A DNA stretch of 64,000 nt from Rheum nobile (GCA_027886185.1 WOAB01000506.1:1240001-1304000), one strand, 5' to 3'; numbered from the stretch's first letter, positions 1 through 11,124 are shown. Program-made: numbers and translations. Notes: generated by a model from the letters alone, not told the origin.

Positions 1-820
1 TGCATCCAATCGATTCACCACAGTACCTGATTTTAAAAATTTACTCCCAAGGACTGCAGCAAATCCATCAGACAGAGGCAATGGAAACCCCTGACCAACA
101 CAGCCAATACAACACAAACAAATATATACACCCAGGACAAAAAGGAACCAAAAAACACCCAAACAAACAAGAAGAACAAAACAACAAGGACCCGAAAGTC
201 CAACAGACCCAACCCGCAAACTGAAGACATCCAAAATCAAAACACACATAGACAAAAATACACAAAGGAAAAATAACAAAGGAGCCGTCCCTGAACGAAG
301 GCAAGAAGCAGAACCCCAAAATTGCCTCAGTTCACCGTTTGCAGAGAAGATGGAGACCATGATCTGCAGAACTAGTCCACATGTAGCAGCAAAATGAATC
401 CCAAAATTGCCCCAACAAGCAACAACGAAACAAAGCAAGGAGCAAGGCTTCGAAACCAGCCTAAAGCTAAGCATAACACCTGCTCACGCAGAGAACCGTG
501 GTGGAGGAGCGGTGACGGCGACAACGACGGGGAAGAAAACCTGTACAGCGAAGGAGGCTCGGAAACAGCCCACACGGAAACAGAGGAAGAGGTTGGATCG
601 AAGAGGAGGAGTGGAGGAAAGGGGGAGGAGTGGCGCCGGGAAACAGAGCAGAACCCTCACAGAAGAGGAGAGGAGCGACGGCGAAACAGAACAGCCCTCA
701 CGGAGGAGGGAGAACCCTCACAGAGGAGGAAAATGGAGTTTCCCTCATCAGGAGGGTAACCCACACAGCCTCATAACATATACTTTCAAGTGTCTCACAT
801 CTTATACTAAATGATTTTTG
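1..820 (-). other. CT-rich leader-like segment, possibly the 5' end of a LINE
   Basis: On the minus strand this is strongly C/T-rich, with many TCC, CTC and TTC runs at about 450-760, then T/G-rich text (about 1-350). Both reading directions have open frames, but these are low-complexity by-products of skewed composition and match no domain I know. The texture resembles the CT-rich leader of plant LINEs and, near the left edge, the T/G-rich 3' untranslated part of the LINE at 16.3-21.4 kb. If it is a LINE leader, the coding part lies left of the window. It could equally be the 5' UTR of a host gene. No ORF1 or endonuclease motif is visible. Confidence 0.25.
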
Positions 821-2145
821 ACATATTACCAATTTGCAGGTTTAGACTATCGATTGTGTTAATGAACATATTGTTTAGTGTGCGTTAATGAACATATTGA
901 CAATCCGTCTTTAAAATCTACTAGAAAAAGCCTTAAACTATAGTTTGGTTAATTTATAAAACGGTCTTACTTTTCTAGACATACACAATTTCTATTTGCA
1001 TTTTGTTCTTGTATAAAAGGGTAAAGTGCAATATATGTTATGTCTTTCTTTAGATATTGTAGAACTTTTGTTGACAAATATGTTGTTACTAGCTGTGAAT
1101 TTTTAATGGAGGCCAAAATCTTATTTGTGTATTAGATATTAGATTATTATAAGAGTAGAAATTTGTTCATTGCTCACATTAGATTATTATAAGAGTAGAA
1201 ATTTGTTCATTGCTCCAGGAAAACAAGTAATATTGCTGACAAATTTAATAACTTAGGTTATTTGTCAATTTAAATATCTACTAATAAGGATTTAAAAATC
1301 CTCATCTAGAAGACTAGAGAAATGTAATATATTTAGAAGGATGTTCTATGATAATATGCACCTGGTATCAATCATTTTATATACATAAGCACTATACACT
1401 TTTTTAAAATAGTGTACAATTTTTTTAATTGTTGAAAATTATAAAAACAACATCCATTAGTGTTGTATGTGCAATACACAAATGCACATACATGTTGGTT
1501 GTGCAAACAACAAATGCATAGACATTATGGATGTCCAAATCAGGAAAGCATAGATAATATTGACATAAAAAAAAACACACGCACGTCATCCGATGGTATG
1601 CTATTCAAATAAGCATATGAACTGTACATGAGTAATGCTAACATGCTCATCATTATCTATACAAACCAACAATAGGCTTTGACGTGCATGGATTAAATCG
1701 ATTTATTTTTAAATACATTCACATAAGTTATTTATCTCTTATTGTCCGTACGACAGTTGAAAACTTATTAGGTTGGGTAAAAAATTATGGTCATTATTAA
1801 TCCTAATATCGTATGAAAATTACACGCTATAATAGACCGGACGAGAAAAATGATGTATGCCTTTATTTATTCTCAATCACATAAACCTAATATCACAACA
1901 AAACTTAGAAATCAGGTTTTAACACATTCTTCAAATCTTCATGTTATAAAAGTATCATTGGAAACAATGTCAAACGATAGTGATAGAAGCACGGTGGATG
2001 AGCTACGTTGTATACATCACATGGTATGTTTCGATGTGAAAGTAAGAATGTCAAGTATTTATTGGTTTAATCACTTCGAATGAAGTGGTGAAAAGCTCGT
2101 ACGATTCATCTAAGGGTATTTGAAAAGCACGTTCACATGTGGTGT
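821..2145. other. Gene-free AT-rich stretch
   Basis: No coding signal or recognised element was seen beyond the short 40-bp-period duplication listed separately. The open frame at 1850-2083 has no domain and ordinary AT-rich composition, so it is treated as chance. Confidence 0.5.
1141..1215. repeat. Two-copy tandem repeat, period 40 bp
   Basis: A 35-nt block starting agattattataagag occurs at 1141-1175 and again, with no difference I can see, at 1181-1215. The 5-nt spacer makes the period 40. Two identical copies point to recent slippage or unequal exchange. Confidence 0.8.
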
Positions 2146-2320
2146 GCATATTGGTTTTGCACATCAAGCATGTCTGTGCATGCTGGTTTTGCACATTACG
2201 TGCGTCCGTGCATGTTGGTTTTGCACACCAGGCTTGTCCTTGCATGTTGGTTTTGCACATCAAGCCCATCTGTGCTTGTTCGACATGCACATCAAGCCCG
2301 CCTGTACGTGTTCAACAGAC
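2146..2320. repeat. 32-bp minisatellite, about five copies
   Basis: Units begin near 2146, 2178, 2210, 2242 and 2274, each 32 bp. The core is gcatgttggttttgcacat followed by a variable tail (caagcatgtctgt, tacgtgcgtccgt and similar). A sixth partial unit decays after about 2306. Because 32 is not a multiple of three, the array reads through all three forward frames and one reverse frame with related Cys/His/Phe-rich peptides, which explains the cluster of short overlapping open frames here. I do not regard these as genes. Confidence 0.85.
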
Positions 2321-2571
2321 GAGAGTGCTCTGAAGGAACATAATAGATTTTTGGCTAATTTTAGAATTTTTATTAAAATAAAAGTTGCATACTAAAAAAA
2401 ACCTACATAGTATGACCCTTTGTATATTACTTATAAAATTTAATTAACTATACAAAAAAATTGTTGATACAAGGAAAACACTAGGACCCTTCCAGACAAG
2501 AAGGCAACAATAAATCATCCCAATGGATGATCTTTACAAAATTTGTACCAAAATTAGCACAAGTAGAGTTC

Positions 2572-2960
2572 AGAAAGATGAACTCATATCTAGAGAAAAG
2601 CATGTTGTGAGAAGTAGCGGTAGACGTCGTCTGTGAGAGGAGATCTTGAATCTCCGAAGGGCCGAAGACGGAATAGCATGTGTGGCAAGGAAGTCAGCAA
2701 CACAATTGGCTTTACGGAAGCAATGATGAACTTGAAACACAATAAACGAAGAAGTAACGTAATAATGTCTATAATAATGGAATGAATTTTTCAGGGAATT
2801 TTGCAAATGTCTCTGATTGAATTTATAACAATTAGATTATCACATTCTATAATTAAATTTCACTAATGAAGCTTAGCAGCTTGCTGAATATCAAGAAGTG
2901 TTGCAAGAGAGCTTCACTATGTAAAACTAAAGTGGTAATGATTTATTCGCAGTGAAAGGA
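2572..2960 (-). pseudogene. Relic of a plant RNase H-like (RVT_3 type) domain
   Basis: Read on the minus strand from about 2960, the text gives ATLLDIQQAAKLH, two stops, then NLIIECDNLIVINSI. After a third stop and a frameshift near 2740 it continues as VFQVHHCFRKANCVADFLA and THAIPSS to about 2572. The I-E-C-D motif with N-x-V-A-D downstream is the C-terminal half of the RNase H fold found in plant RVT_3 proteins and in the tails of some LINE ORF2 proteins. At least three stops and one frameshift make it a dead fragment. No reverse-transcriptase motif lies next to it, so its origin (LINE tail or stand-alone RNase H-like gene) is open. Confidence 0.6.
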
Positions 2961-3335
2961 AAAAACTGTACCTTTATTATTGCGCAATATTTATCCAAGG
3001 TGATTAATCTATTACTATATATTAAAACTCTCCCTTTTTGAGCTCTTAGAACGCTTCTGGACCTACCATGTTATTTTCTGATTCATTTTTTTTATTTCAC
3101 TTAAAATAAAAACCATTTATTAAATCAAAATTTATATGTAAATATTTAAATTACAATTACTTTCAAAATCAACCAAACTTGACAAATAACATTGTAAATA
3201 AATTTAACTATCAATCTATATATATCTATAAAATCTTTACTTGATAGATTTTATATTTTTAAAATTTAAATACAAATTATTTATGAATTTGAAATAATTG
3301 ACAATGAATAAAAAATATGTATGAAAATATCACTA
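2961..3335. other. AT-rich spacer, nothing recognised
   Basis: Very AT-rich sequence with short homopolymer runs. No open frame, domain or repeat was recognised between the RNase H relic and the start of the left inverted-duplication arm. Confidence 0.5.
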
Positions 3336-3989
3336 TTTTATAACAAAGTTCCACGATTTGTGATGTTCTAAAATGGCGTTCCTGTACACGGGAGATTTTA
3401 TAAAAAAGAATAATACCACAGGATTTAATTGTTTGGTGTGTGTGGCTTATTGGCGTGAATTATTTGATAGGTATGTTTGACTGTTTAATTATAATAATTC
3501 CAAGGTTCTGACAAAAAAATAATATTTAAAATTTCAAGGTATTTTTGTAATGTGGTTTTGGTGGGATATTTGTATAATTACATATGACTTGTCCATATAT
3601 TCGTTGGAAATACGTCCAGGTTAATTTGGTCTGGAGCACTTTGGCCGGTTTTGGTGTTATGTACATGTAGATCAGGCTAGTTTTATCGTAAGATACTAAA
3701 ATCCTTGTATTCTATAATATGTTGTATTATATGTCATTTTTTATTATTTTCAGATAATTATGATAGTGATAATGTTTTTACAATAATAACTTAAAGGGAT
3801 TTTGGCGAGATAACTCCTCAATTTATTTTAAGATTTCACAAAATGTCCACATATATGATATATTTCGCGCGGTAAATTTCAATTCATTAAACTCTTGACC
3901 TAATGACCCTTTGTTTCTCTCTCGTTAATGAGTTGTTAGTTGACTTTAAAGAAAAAGAAAATAAAAATCAAGAACATAACTTCTTTTTC

Positions 3990-4260
3990 CTTCTTCCTAC
4001 ACGACTTATTCGCACGCATACAGAACGAGAGCCTTGCTCCAGTCTGCTCGAAGGTTGTGACGCCGATCGACTACAACTTCTTCCTTCCTTCTTCCTCACT
4101 CACGACTGGATGCTAGTGCTAGAGGGAGAGAGCCTTGCTCGCGGCTATGTGTGGAGGACGACGAGGTGAAGGGCGACTCGCGGTCTGCTCGACGACGGCG
4201 AATGGAGGCTCGAGGCAGAGTCTCTAGTGGTGGAAAGAAGGTGAAAGGTATGAATTTAAG
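3990..4260 (+). other. Leader plus first-exon-like segment inside the MULE-like element
   Basis: This part is GC-richer than its surroundings and reads like a CT/GC-rich 5' leader followed by ATGGAGGCTCG at 4202. A short frame beginning MEARGRVSSGGKK runs to a possible splice donor, AAAG/GTATGA, at 4247/4248. The right arm has the same structure at about 54530-54800. A gene 5' end between MULE TIRs is what a Pack-MULE carries, but I could not identify the parent gene and the coding reading is short, so this is inference. Confidence 0.25.
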
Positions 4261-4544
4261 CCTCAGATGTAGGATTTATCTAAATTTGGGGGTTTTAATG
4301 GCGGTTTTTTAATTTAATCAAATTTGTGGTTTTTGATTGAGTTGTACATAGACCACAAGGTCAAAGAACATGCTTAGATGAAGAACTTATGCTTCTAATA
4401 AATATGAAATCGTATAAGATGTTGGAGATAATCATGAACTTAACTATACTGTATGTTTTGTAAAGCTAATGTGTAATTAAATTGCATACGTTTAAGGCCC
4501 TGAACTTGGTGAAGGAAGATGAAATTGCTTGAATTCTTGTGCCA

Positions 4545-4779
4545 TAATGACGCCTCTGTTTTGTTCCTCAATTGTAGGAGTTGAATTTGTCAAGCTGAAT
4601 TATTCAAAGTCTCCACTAATTTTGTGGGATTAGTTCCTAGATTTATGTAAGTGGTGTTCTGTATCTAGGTGATCTCTTGTTAGCTTCTGTTATCCTTCTT
4701 CAGTATATATAACTCCCGTAACTTGTATCAGTTTATCTATCAATACGAAAAACATTCATTAATTATAAGCTTTGTTATA
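4545..4779 (+). repeat. 5' LTR of Copia A
   Basis: 235 bp, from TAATGACGCC to GCTTTGTTATA. It contains a TATA-like cagtatatataactc near 4700. It differs from the 3' LTR at a modest number of positions (for example cttctgttatcc versus cttctattatcc), so the insertion is not very recent. Confidence 0.8.
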
Positions 4780-4791
4780 AGGTATCTGAGC
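4780..4791 (+). other. Primer-binding site of Copia A (mutated)
   Basis: AGGTATCTGAGC directly follows the 5' LTR. The sister copy in the right arm has TGGTATCAGAGC at the same place, the usual initiator-Met tRNA complement of plant Copia elements. The left copy differs at two positions. Confidence 0.75.
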
Positions 4792-4823
4792 ATATTTTTT
4801 TCCTCTGATTCAGTCCGCCTCTC

Positions 4824-5829
4824 ATGACTACCACAAACACCAATCAACAACTCTTGGCTCTAGCCAATGTCACCTCCTCCAATCTCAATTTCCAAATCCC
4901 TTCGATCAACATTAAGCTTGATTGAGACAACTACTCTCTTTGGCGAACGACCATCATTTCCTCTCTTGAAACCTTTTATCTTGAAGCATACATTTTGGAT
5001 CCCAGACCACCATCGGAGATCCGCTCTATTCCCCACGCCGATGGAGTCGTGGCTACCGAACCGAATCCTGAGTTCACATCTTGGAAGAAGCGTGATCACT
5101 TCGTTCTTCTATGGCTCAAATCCACCTTGTCTGAACGAGCTCTTGCTCTTGTCGCTCGGGCAACTTCATCTCAGATGGCCTGGACCACTATCGAGAAGAC
5201 TTTTCAGGCTCAAACTCGGGCCCGGCGAATGGCCATGAAAGTCCAGCTTCAAACCCTTTCAAAAGGATCGATGTCCATGTTGGAGTACATCGAGCGCAAA
5301 CGATCGATTACCGATTCCCTAGCGGAAAACCTCCATCCAATTCTGACGAAGATCTAATCGGCCATATCCTAAATGGTCTCGATTCTTCGTATGGCGCCTT
5401 CATCGCTGCCTTTATGATGAAAACTGACGCCGTAACCATTGATGATCTCGCCAGGCTGTTGCTCCAAGAAGAAGCCCGACTCGAGCAGGAACATGTTCGC
5501 CAGGCCTCGACTTCATCTCCTCTCATCACCAATCCAGTCCAGCCACCCAATGCTTCCCGGCGCTTACTACGAATCGCTTCAACAGCAGGTCTGCCCCATC
5601 AAACAACAACACTGGATCTGGCTCTTCTTCTACAACACGTAATTCTGATCAACGCCGTCGTCGGGTTCAATGCCAACTTTGCGACAAACCTGGACACGAG
5701 GCAATTGATTGTTGGCAAAGATCCAACCAGACGGACTTTCCTTCTCGACGTCCTAATCCGCGGGAGCAACCGAGACAAGCAAACATGGCCCAACACAATA
5801 GTCCATCCACTGTTGTAGATCCTTCATGA
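4824..5829 (+). pseudogene. gag of Copia A (broken)
   Basis: A Met codon at 4824 opens MTTTNTNQQLLALANV, followed by the N-terminal Gag region. A TGA at 4924 replaces the CGA (Arg) found in copy B within LDRDNYSLW. Reading resumes with the Gag core (about 4990-5357, MDPRPPSE, WKKRDHFVLLW, AWTTIEKTFQAQTRA) and after a frameshift at about 5357-5414 with MMKTDAVTIDDLARLLLQEEARL. A CCHC knuckle (CQLCDKPGHEAIDC) lies near 5670-5715 in another frame. Gag would form the virus-like particle, and the knuckle binds element RNA. It is not translatable as one protein. Confidence 0.75.
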
Positions 5830-8800
5830 TACTTCGACACCGGCGTCACCATTCATGTCTTTCCGGACATCCGTAAACTTACCATCGCTGAGGACTACAC
5901 TGGGGATGATAAACTTCAAGTTGGAAACGCTAACCATTTGTTTATTTCTCATGTTGGTTCATGTTCTTTGCCTAATATCAATTTGCCAAGTGTGCTTATT
6001 GTACCCAAACTCACAAAAAATTTGCTCAGTGTGTCCAAATTGACCCAAGATAACAATGTGTTTATGGAATTTTGGCCTCATTACTATTGTGTTAAGACAT
6101 TTCAGGGTAAAACAATTCTCCACGGGGACGTTGACCATGGCTTGTACCGGCTATCTCCACCAACCAATAAAAAATCCTCTACCATAGCTCTTATCGGTGT
6201 TCACACGTCTTTAAATGGATGGCATCGACGGCTTGCTCATCCCCATGAATCTATTTTGAGACGTTTAATTTCTTCTTTTCAGCTTCCTATTACTTCAAAT
6301 AAATTTCCAAATGTTTGTGATTCATGCCAACTTGGAAAAAGCCATCATTTTCCTCTTGCTACATCTCATATTGCTTCTAATAAATCATTTGAATTGGTGT
6401 ATTCAGATGTTTGGGAACCTTATCCTATGTTTTTTATGAATGGGCATCGTTATTTTGTTATGTTTATTGATGATTGCACTAAATTCGTGTGGATCTATTT
6501 CTTGTCACAAAAATCTCAAGTGTTTTCCACCTTTGTGCAATTCCGTACAATGATCAAAACTCAATTTAATTGTGATATCAAAAGCCTCCAATCTAATTAG
6601 GGAGGGGAATTTCGCAATGTTTCAACCTTTCTTAAAACTCATGGTATTGATCATAGTATCTCTTGCCCCTACACCCAAGAACAAAACGGTGCCGTTGAAC
6701 GTAGAAATCGTATCATTGTTGAAAAAGGCCTCACACTGTTAACCTAATCATCCCTTCCATAAGAATTTTGGGAACACGCCTGCAAAACAGCTACATATCT
6801 CCACAATCGAACCATAACTCCAATGCTCCAATATCAATCTCCTTATCATAAACTCTACAGTAAAACTCCGGATTACGATTTTCTAAAATCTTTTGGTTGC
6901 CTTTGCTACCATTTGTTAGGTCTTATAATATTCACAAAATGGATTTTCACTCTCTTTCTTGTGTGTTTATAGGCTATAGTGCGTCTCATAAAGGTTACCT
7001 ATGTTTTTATAAACCCACATCTCAGATTTATGTCTCTCGCCACATTGTTTTTAATGAAGACGTTTTCCCATATGCTAACGATCAACCCATTTGTCCTTCC
7101 CCTGCTGTCATTTCCTCACCATCAATATCTCTACGACTCCTTGAACAAGAAGCTGTCATAACTCCTCCGTGCCCACCTGCCCCACCATGTCCTAACACTC
7201 CCCCACCAGAACCACAATTACCAAATACTACTATTTCTCCAACCACCAGTCCACATTACCAACAACCCACAGTGAGTTCACGAGCCAAACAATCTACCCT
7301 GGCCTCGTCACATTACCACCCCGTTGATAAGAATCAGCACTCGATGGTCACTCGAGCCCGAACCAACTCCCTCAAGCCGAAATCCTTCGCCACTGCCCTC
7401 TCCACTGACCCTAATATTGAACCTTGCACTTTTGCCCAAGCCCTTAAGCATACATGTTGGCAAAATGCGATGAAAGCAGAATATGACGCTCTCATGCGAA
7501 ATAACACTTGGTCTCTCATTTCTCATCCCGCTAATGTTAATATTGTTGGTTGCAAGTGGCTTTTCAAGATCAAGCGGCACTCGGATGGTTCGATCGAGCG
7601 GCACAAAGCTCGATTAGTGACCAAAGGATTCAGTCAAGAAGAGGGAGTTGATTTCTTTGAGACCTTTAGGCCTGTTATCTAACCGACTACTATTCGGTTG
7701 GTCGATTCTTATGCTCTCTCTCAAGGCTGGTGCATCAAACAACTTGATATCAACAATGCTTTCCTAAATGGTGACTTGTCGGAAGATGTATACATGGAAC
7801 AACCACATGGTTTGAGGATCCTAATCAACCTACTCATGTGTTTTGGTTACACAAGGCTATTTACGGTCTCAAACAAGCCCCTCGGGCTTGGTTTAACAAG
7901 CTTAAACATTATCTTGTCACTCATGGTTTTCGAGCATGCCAATCCGACACATCATTGTTTGTCCACAATTCTTCCTCTGTCATCATATATATACTTGTGT
8001 ACGTTGATGATTTAATAATTACATGGAATAACGATGCACTTATCCAGCGGTTCATCACAAATTTAAATCAAGTGTTTGCTCTAAAGGACATTGGTGCTAT
8101 AAATTTCTTTATGGGATTACAAATCAAAAGAAGTGTCACCGGTCTCACTTTGTCACAACAAGGCTACATTCAAGATGTGATTGCCCGCATCAACATGCCT
8201 GACTCCAAGCCGGTTTCCACTCCAGCTGATCCTACTTCTCGGCTCACTCGTCACGGCGACCCTTTCCCTGATCCTAAACTATATCGGCAAGTCGTCAGCT
8301 CCCTTCAATACGCCACCATCACCCGTCCGGATATTGCTTATGCCGTCAATCGTGTATGCCAATATATGCATGCTCCGACTCTTCTTCATTGGCAAGCGGT
8401 CAAACGGATTTTGCGATATTTGAATGGCACGCTGAATCACTGCCTGCATTTTCAACCAACAACAACAACATCTCTCCTTGCCTTTTCCGACATCGGGTGA
8501 ATCTCGGATCTTGATGATAGCCGCTCTCAATATGGGTTCGCCATCTTTCATGGGCCGAATCTCATAAGCTGGATATCTCGTAAACAACGGGTCGTAGCTC
8601 GATCTAGAACCGAAGTGGAGCACCGATCTCTGGCCTATACCGCTGTTGAACTGTTGTGGATCAAACAGCTTGTCCATGACCTTCGTGCTCCTTTTTGTCA
8701 TACTCCGATGCTTCTATGTGACAATGTTGGTGCTATTTTCATGAGCAAAAAGCCGGTGATCAGCACGAGGTCCAAACACAATACTTTGGATTTTCATTTC

Positions 8801-8955
8801 ATTTGGGAACAAATTGAATCTGGGGATTTGAAGATTTGTCATGTTTCTTCGGTTGATCAATTGGCTGACATTATCACCAAGCCTCTCGGTAAAGATCGTG
8901 TTGCTCATCTTCGAAACAAGCTTCAAGTTTGTCCCGCCCTTGATCTTGTCGGGGG
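5830..8955 (+). pseudogene. pol of Copia A: protease, integrase, RT, RNase H (broken)
   Basis: The order is Copia-like. Protease: YFDTGVTIHV near 5830 (active-site D-T/S-G). Integrase: zinc-binding WHRRLAHPHE near 6220 with CDSCQLGK, then VYSDVW (first Asp) and FIDDCTKFVW; the second catalytic block is broken by TAG at 6598 just before GGEF. RT: GCKWLFKIKRHSDGSIERHKARL near 7550 is the palm entry, and YVDDLIIT lies near 8000. RNase H: the block ending LADIITKPLG near 8860-8890. Stops at 6598, within 6745-6770, at 7681 and 8498, plus frameshifts near 7830 and 8500, make it non-functional. Confidence 0.8.
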
Positions 8956-9190
8956 TAAAGACGCCTCTGTTTTGTTCCTCAATTGTAGGAGTTGAATTTG
9001 TCAAGCTGAATTATTCAAAGTCTTCCCTAATTTTGTGGGATTAGATCCTAGATTTATCTGAGTGGTGCCGCGTATCTAGGTGATCTCTTGTTAGCTTCTA
9101 TTATCCTTCTTCAGTATATATAACTCATGTAACTTGTATCAGTTTATCTATCAATACAAAAAGCATTCATTAGTTATAAGCTTTGTTATA
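8956..9190 (+). repeat. 3' LTR of Copia A
   Basis: 235 bp, from TAAAGACGCC to GCTTTGTTATA, preceded by the polypurine run GGGGG. It is followed directly by the target duplication TGCCG (9191-9195). Confidence 0.8.
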
Positions 9191-9195
9191 TGCCG

Positions 9196-11124
9196 AATAC
9201 CAAACATGACTGGTAGAATTAGGCATCCATTAATGATGATCCATAATTGTAGGCTTATAGAGGACATGCTAGTGGTACTAAATTTATCTACTTAGACATA
9301 GAGTCTTTTTTATTTTGTTTCCTTTTTGTTTTAAATCAACTAACAACTCACTAACACGAGAGAAATGGAGGGTCAGTTGGCAGAAAGTTTAAAGAATTGA
9401 GGGTTACCGCCCGTAATATATCATACTTGTAGGCGTTTTGCTGAATTTGAAAAAACTAAAGGTTAATTCGCAGAATTCCTGATAACTTTAAACTGATATG
9501 AGCCAAATATTTATAGTTTATAAAAATGATGAACTCCTTCAAAATTATTTATCCAGTATACTAGTTTAGCTGAAATCGAAGAACACAGTGGTTAAGAGTT
9601 TATATATTTACATAAATCGTCAAAAATAAGCTAACAAAGCAAAGAAGTAAATTAGATTTTATTTAAGATTAGTTTTGCTGCCATATTAAATGAATACATA
9701 ACTAAAATAGAGCGGGGTTTAGTTATATACTAGAGGCCATGCCCGTTCTATACACGAAGCTTATTTTTTCTTATTATTATAATATATTTTAATACAATTT
9801 TTTTTTTTACAAAATGTGTTTATCCAATTTTACTATTATCTCATTTATTAATGTATGGTGATTATATATAAAAGGTCCAATGTACTTTCACTCAAAAAAT
9901 GTGTATATAGACACGTGTTTCTTGTTAATATATTTTTCGCGTATTATTTACATTGGATTAAGATAATGCATGCTTATTGCTAAATTTGTAAATTATCAAT
10001 GCTAGTCTTGCATCTAATTTGAATTAGTATAGGTAAATATAGTTGCATTAATAACACAATTTTTTTTCTAAAATTTTGACAAATATACAACTAAACTTTA
10101 CATAAGAGAATATAGTGTTTAGCTATTACTTGAAAAAATCGATAAGGTTTAATAATTGGACTAAATATATGAAAACAAATAAATACATGTATTGGTAAAT
10201 ATACAACTATACGACCTATATTTTCAAATTCTAATTTCATACATGAAACTTTGACATTAATAAAAATATTTTTCATAATTTTAAATTAAAATAGAATAAC
10301 AATTTACCTTGATTTTTCCCTTTAATACTCTCACATTAACACATTATCTCAACCCTCTAATCACCAACGAAAAAAACACACATTTTTTAACCTTAGGCTC
10401 TTTTATTAGTCATTCCTCCCTCTTTCAGCCTTCTTATCTATTGAGTACTTGAGTTGTGGCATGTGACCAATCAATCTCTCAAGTCCTAACATAGTTAATA
10501 TATAATTACGTTGATTGCAATAAATTAATTAGGCTGCATATTATAACAACTTTGAAACACGTTTTTCTAATCGACCAAAAAAAATAAAAGGATTTCTCCT
10601 AGTGTTTATGCCCATTTTTCTAACTGACCAAAAAACACACATTTTTTTACCTTAGGCACTTTTTTTCTTCTTAAAAAAAATATTTTTTGAAAAAAGAGAG
10701 CTAAACCACAAAAATATTTTTACTTTGGGAATATATTTTATAATGTTAAGCTCATTTTCTTAAGATATGTTTAGTAAAATTAATATTTTTTTAATTATAA
10801 ATAAGAATAGAATATTTGCTCTTAAATAATAAGACTTAGATGAGTTAATTCATGAAATCTTTCGTAGAATTTTCTCATAAGTCCTTTGTTGTACAAAGTG
10901 AAATTTTGACTACTACTACTATATTCGACTATGTTTATTTAAAATATTATATTAGCATACATATGTTAAGTTTGTCCATCCTAAAACTGTTACAAAGTAC
11001 AAATACAAATACACATATATATATATATTATTTTGTAATGATCGATTTTCTTTATGTTTAAAGAAAATCGGTTTTTACATTGATGACAATAACACATTCG
11101 TCAAGTTTCTTCTGCAACCAAACC
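9196..11124. other. Non-coding remainder of the left arm
   Basis: Contains the right TIR of the MULE-like element (to about 9481), then AT-rich sequence. The part from 10012 to 11124 has its inverted partner at 48901-50246. A sequence near 9729-9760 (ctagaggccatgcccg) might be a decayed Helitron 3' end on the minus strand, but its hairpin is too degraded to be sure. Open frames at 10091-10276 (minus) and 10852-11061 (plus) have decayed partners in the right arm and show no domain. Confidence 0.45.

Larger units (their letters stand above)
4545..9190 (+). mobile_element. Copia-type LTR retrotransposon A (4.65 kb), two 235-bp LTRs, decayed
   Basis: Two LTRs of equal length (4545-4779 and 8956-9190) bound a gag-protease-integrase-RT-RNase H order, which is Ty1/copia. 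Target duplications are TGCCA (4540-4544) and TGCCG (9191-9195); the right-arm copy keeps TGCCG next to its 5' LTR, so G is probably ancestral. LTRs begin TAA and end TATA rather than TG...CA. The PPT is the G run at 8950-8955. Small size and short LTRs suggest the Retrofit/Ale group, but lineage assignment is inference. The coding part has several stops and frameshifts, so the element is dead. Confidence 0.85.
3796..9481. mobile_element. MULE-like element with about 170-bp TIRs, host of the Copia A insertion
   Basis: The left end GGGATTTTGGCGAGATAAC (3796 on) and the reverse complement of the right end, AGGAATTCTGCGAATTAAC (ending about 9480), align without gaps over 19 bp with six mismatches. 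Similarity then continues for about 170 bp: both sides contain tatgatatatt, GGCGGTAA or GCGCGGTAA, and TTTCTCTC near gagttgttagttga. Flanks ataacttaaa (left) and ataactttaaa (right) look like an imperfect 9-10 bp target duplication, as in Mutator-like elements. Without Copia A (4545-9190 plus one TSD copy) it would be about 1.0 kb. No transposase was seen, so it is non-autonomous. The left half is also present in the right duplication arm. Confidence 0.55.
3336..11124 (+). repeat. Left arm of a large inverted segmental duplication
   Basis: The stretch from about 3336 to 11124 reappears in reverse complement at about 48900-55445. Matched anchors: the outer edge (a block including ggcgttcctgtacacggg at about 3373, reverse complement at about 55390); MULE-like TIR and leader (3796-4540 versus 54240-54990); Copia A versus Copia B; the block at 10012-10300 versus 49960-50246; and the inner edge ending gtttcttctgcaaccaaac at about 11124 versus about 48901. 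The right arm lacks the equivalent of about 8781-10011. Arms are about 7.8 and 6.5 kb, with a 37.8-kb spacer. Edges are estimates by eye, good to perhaps 20-50 bp. Confidence 0.85.

Noticed and set aside
394..814. Two overlapping plus-strand open frames rich in Glu, Arg and Gly
   Set aside because: Composition-driven reading of a purine-rich stretch; both frames and the reverse strand are open at once and no domain is visible.
2051..2395. Four overlapping Cys/His-rich small proteins
   Set aside because: They are frame-shifted readings of the 32-bp minisatellite, including one antisense frame; no single frame is favoured.
3903..4169. 88-codon plus-strand protein, with a partner frame at 54666-54875
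   Set aside because: Starts in the MULE TIR, is low complexity, and the two duplicated copies differ by frame-disrupting changes with no sign of coding constraint.
10852..11061. 69-codon open frame with a partner at 49201-49398
   Set aside because: Similarity between the copies reflects the inverted duplication; indels are not in multiples of three and no domain is seen.
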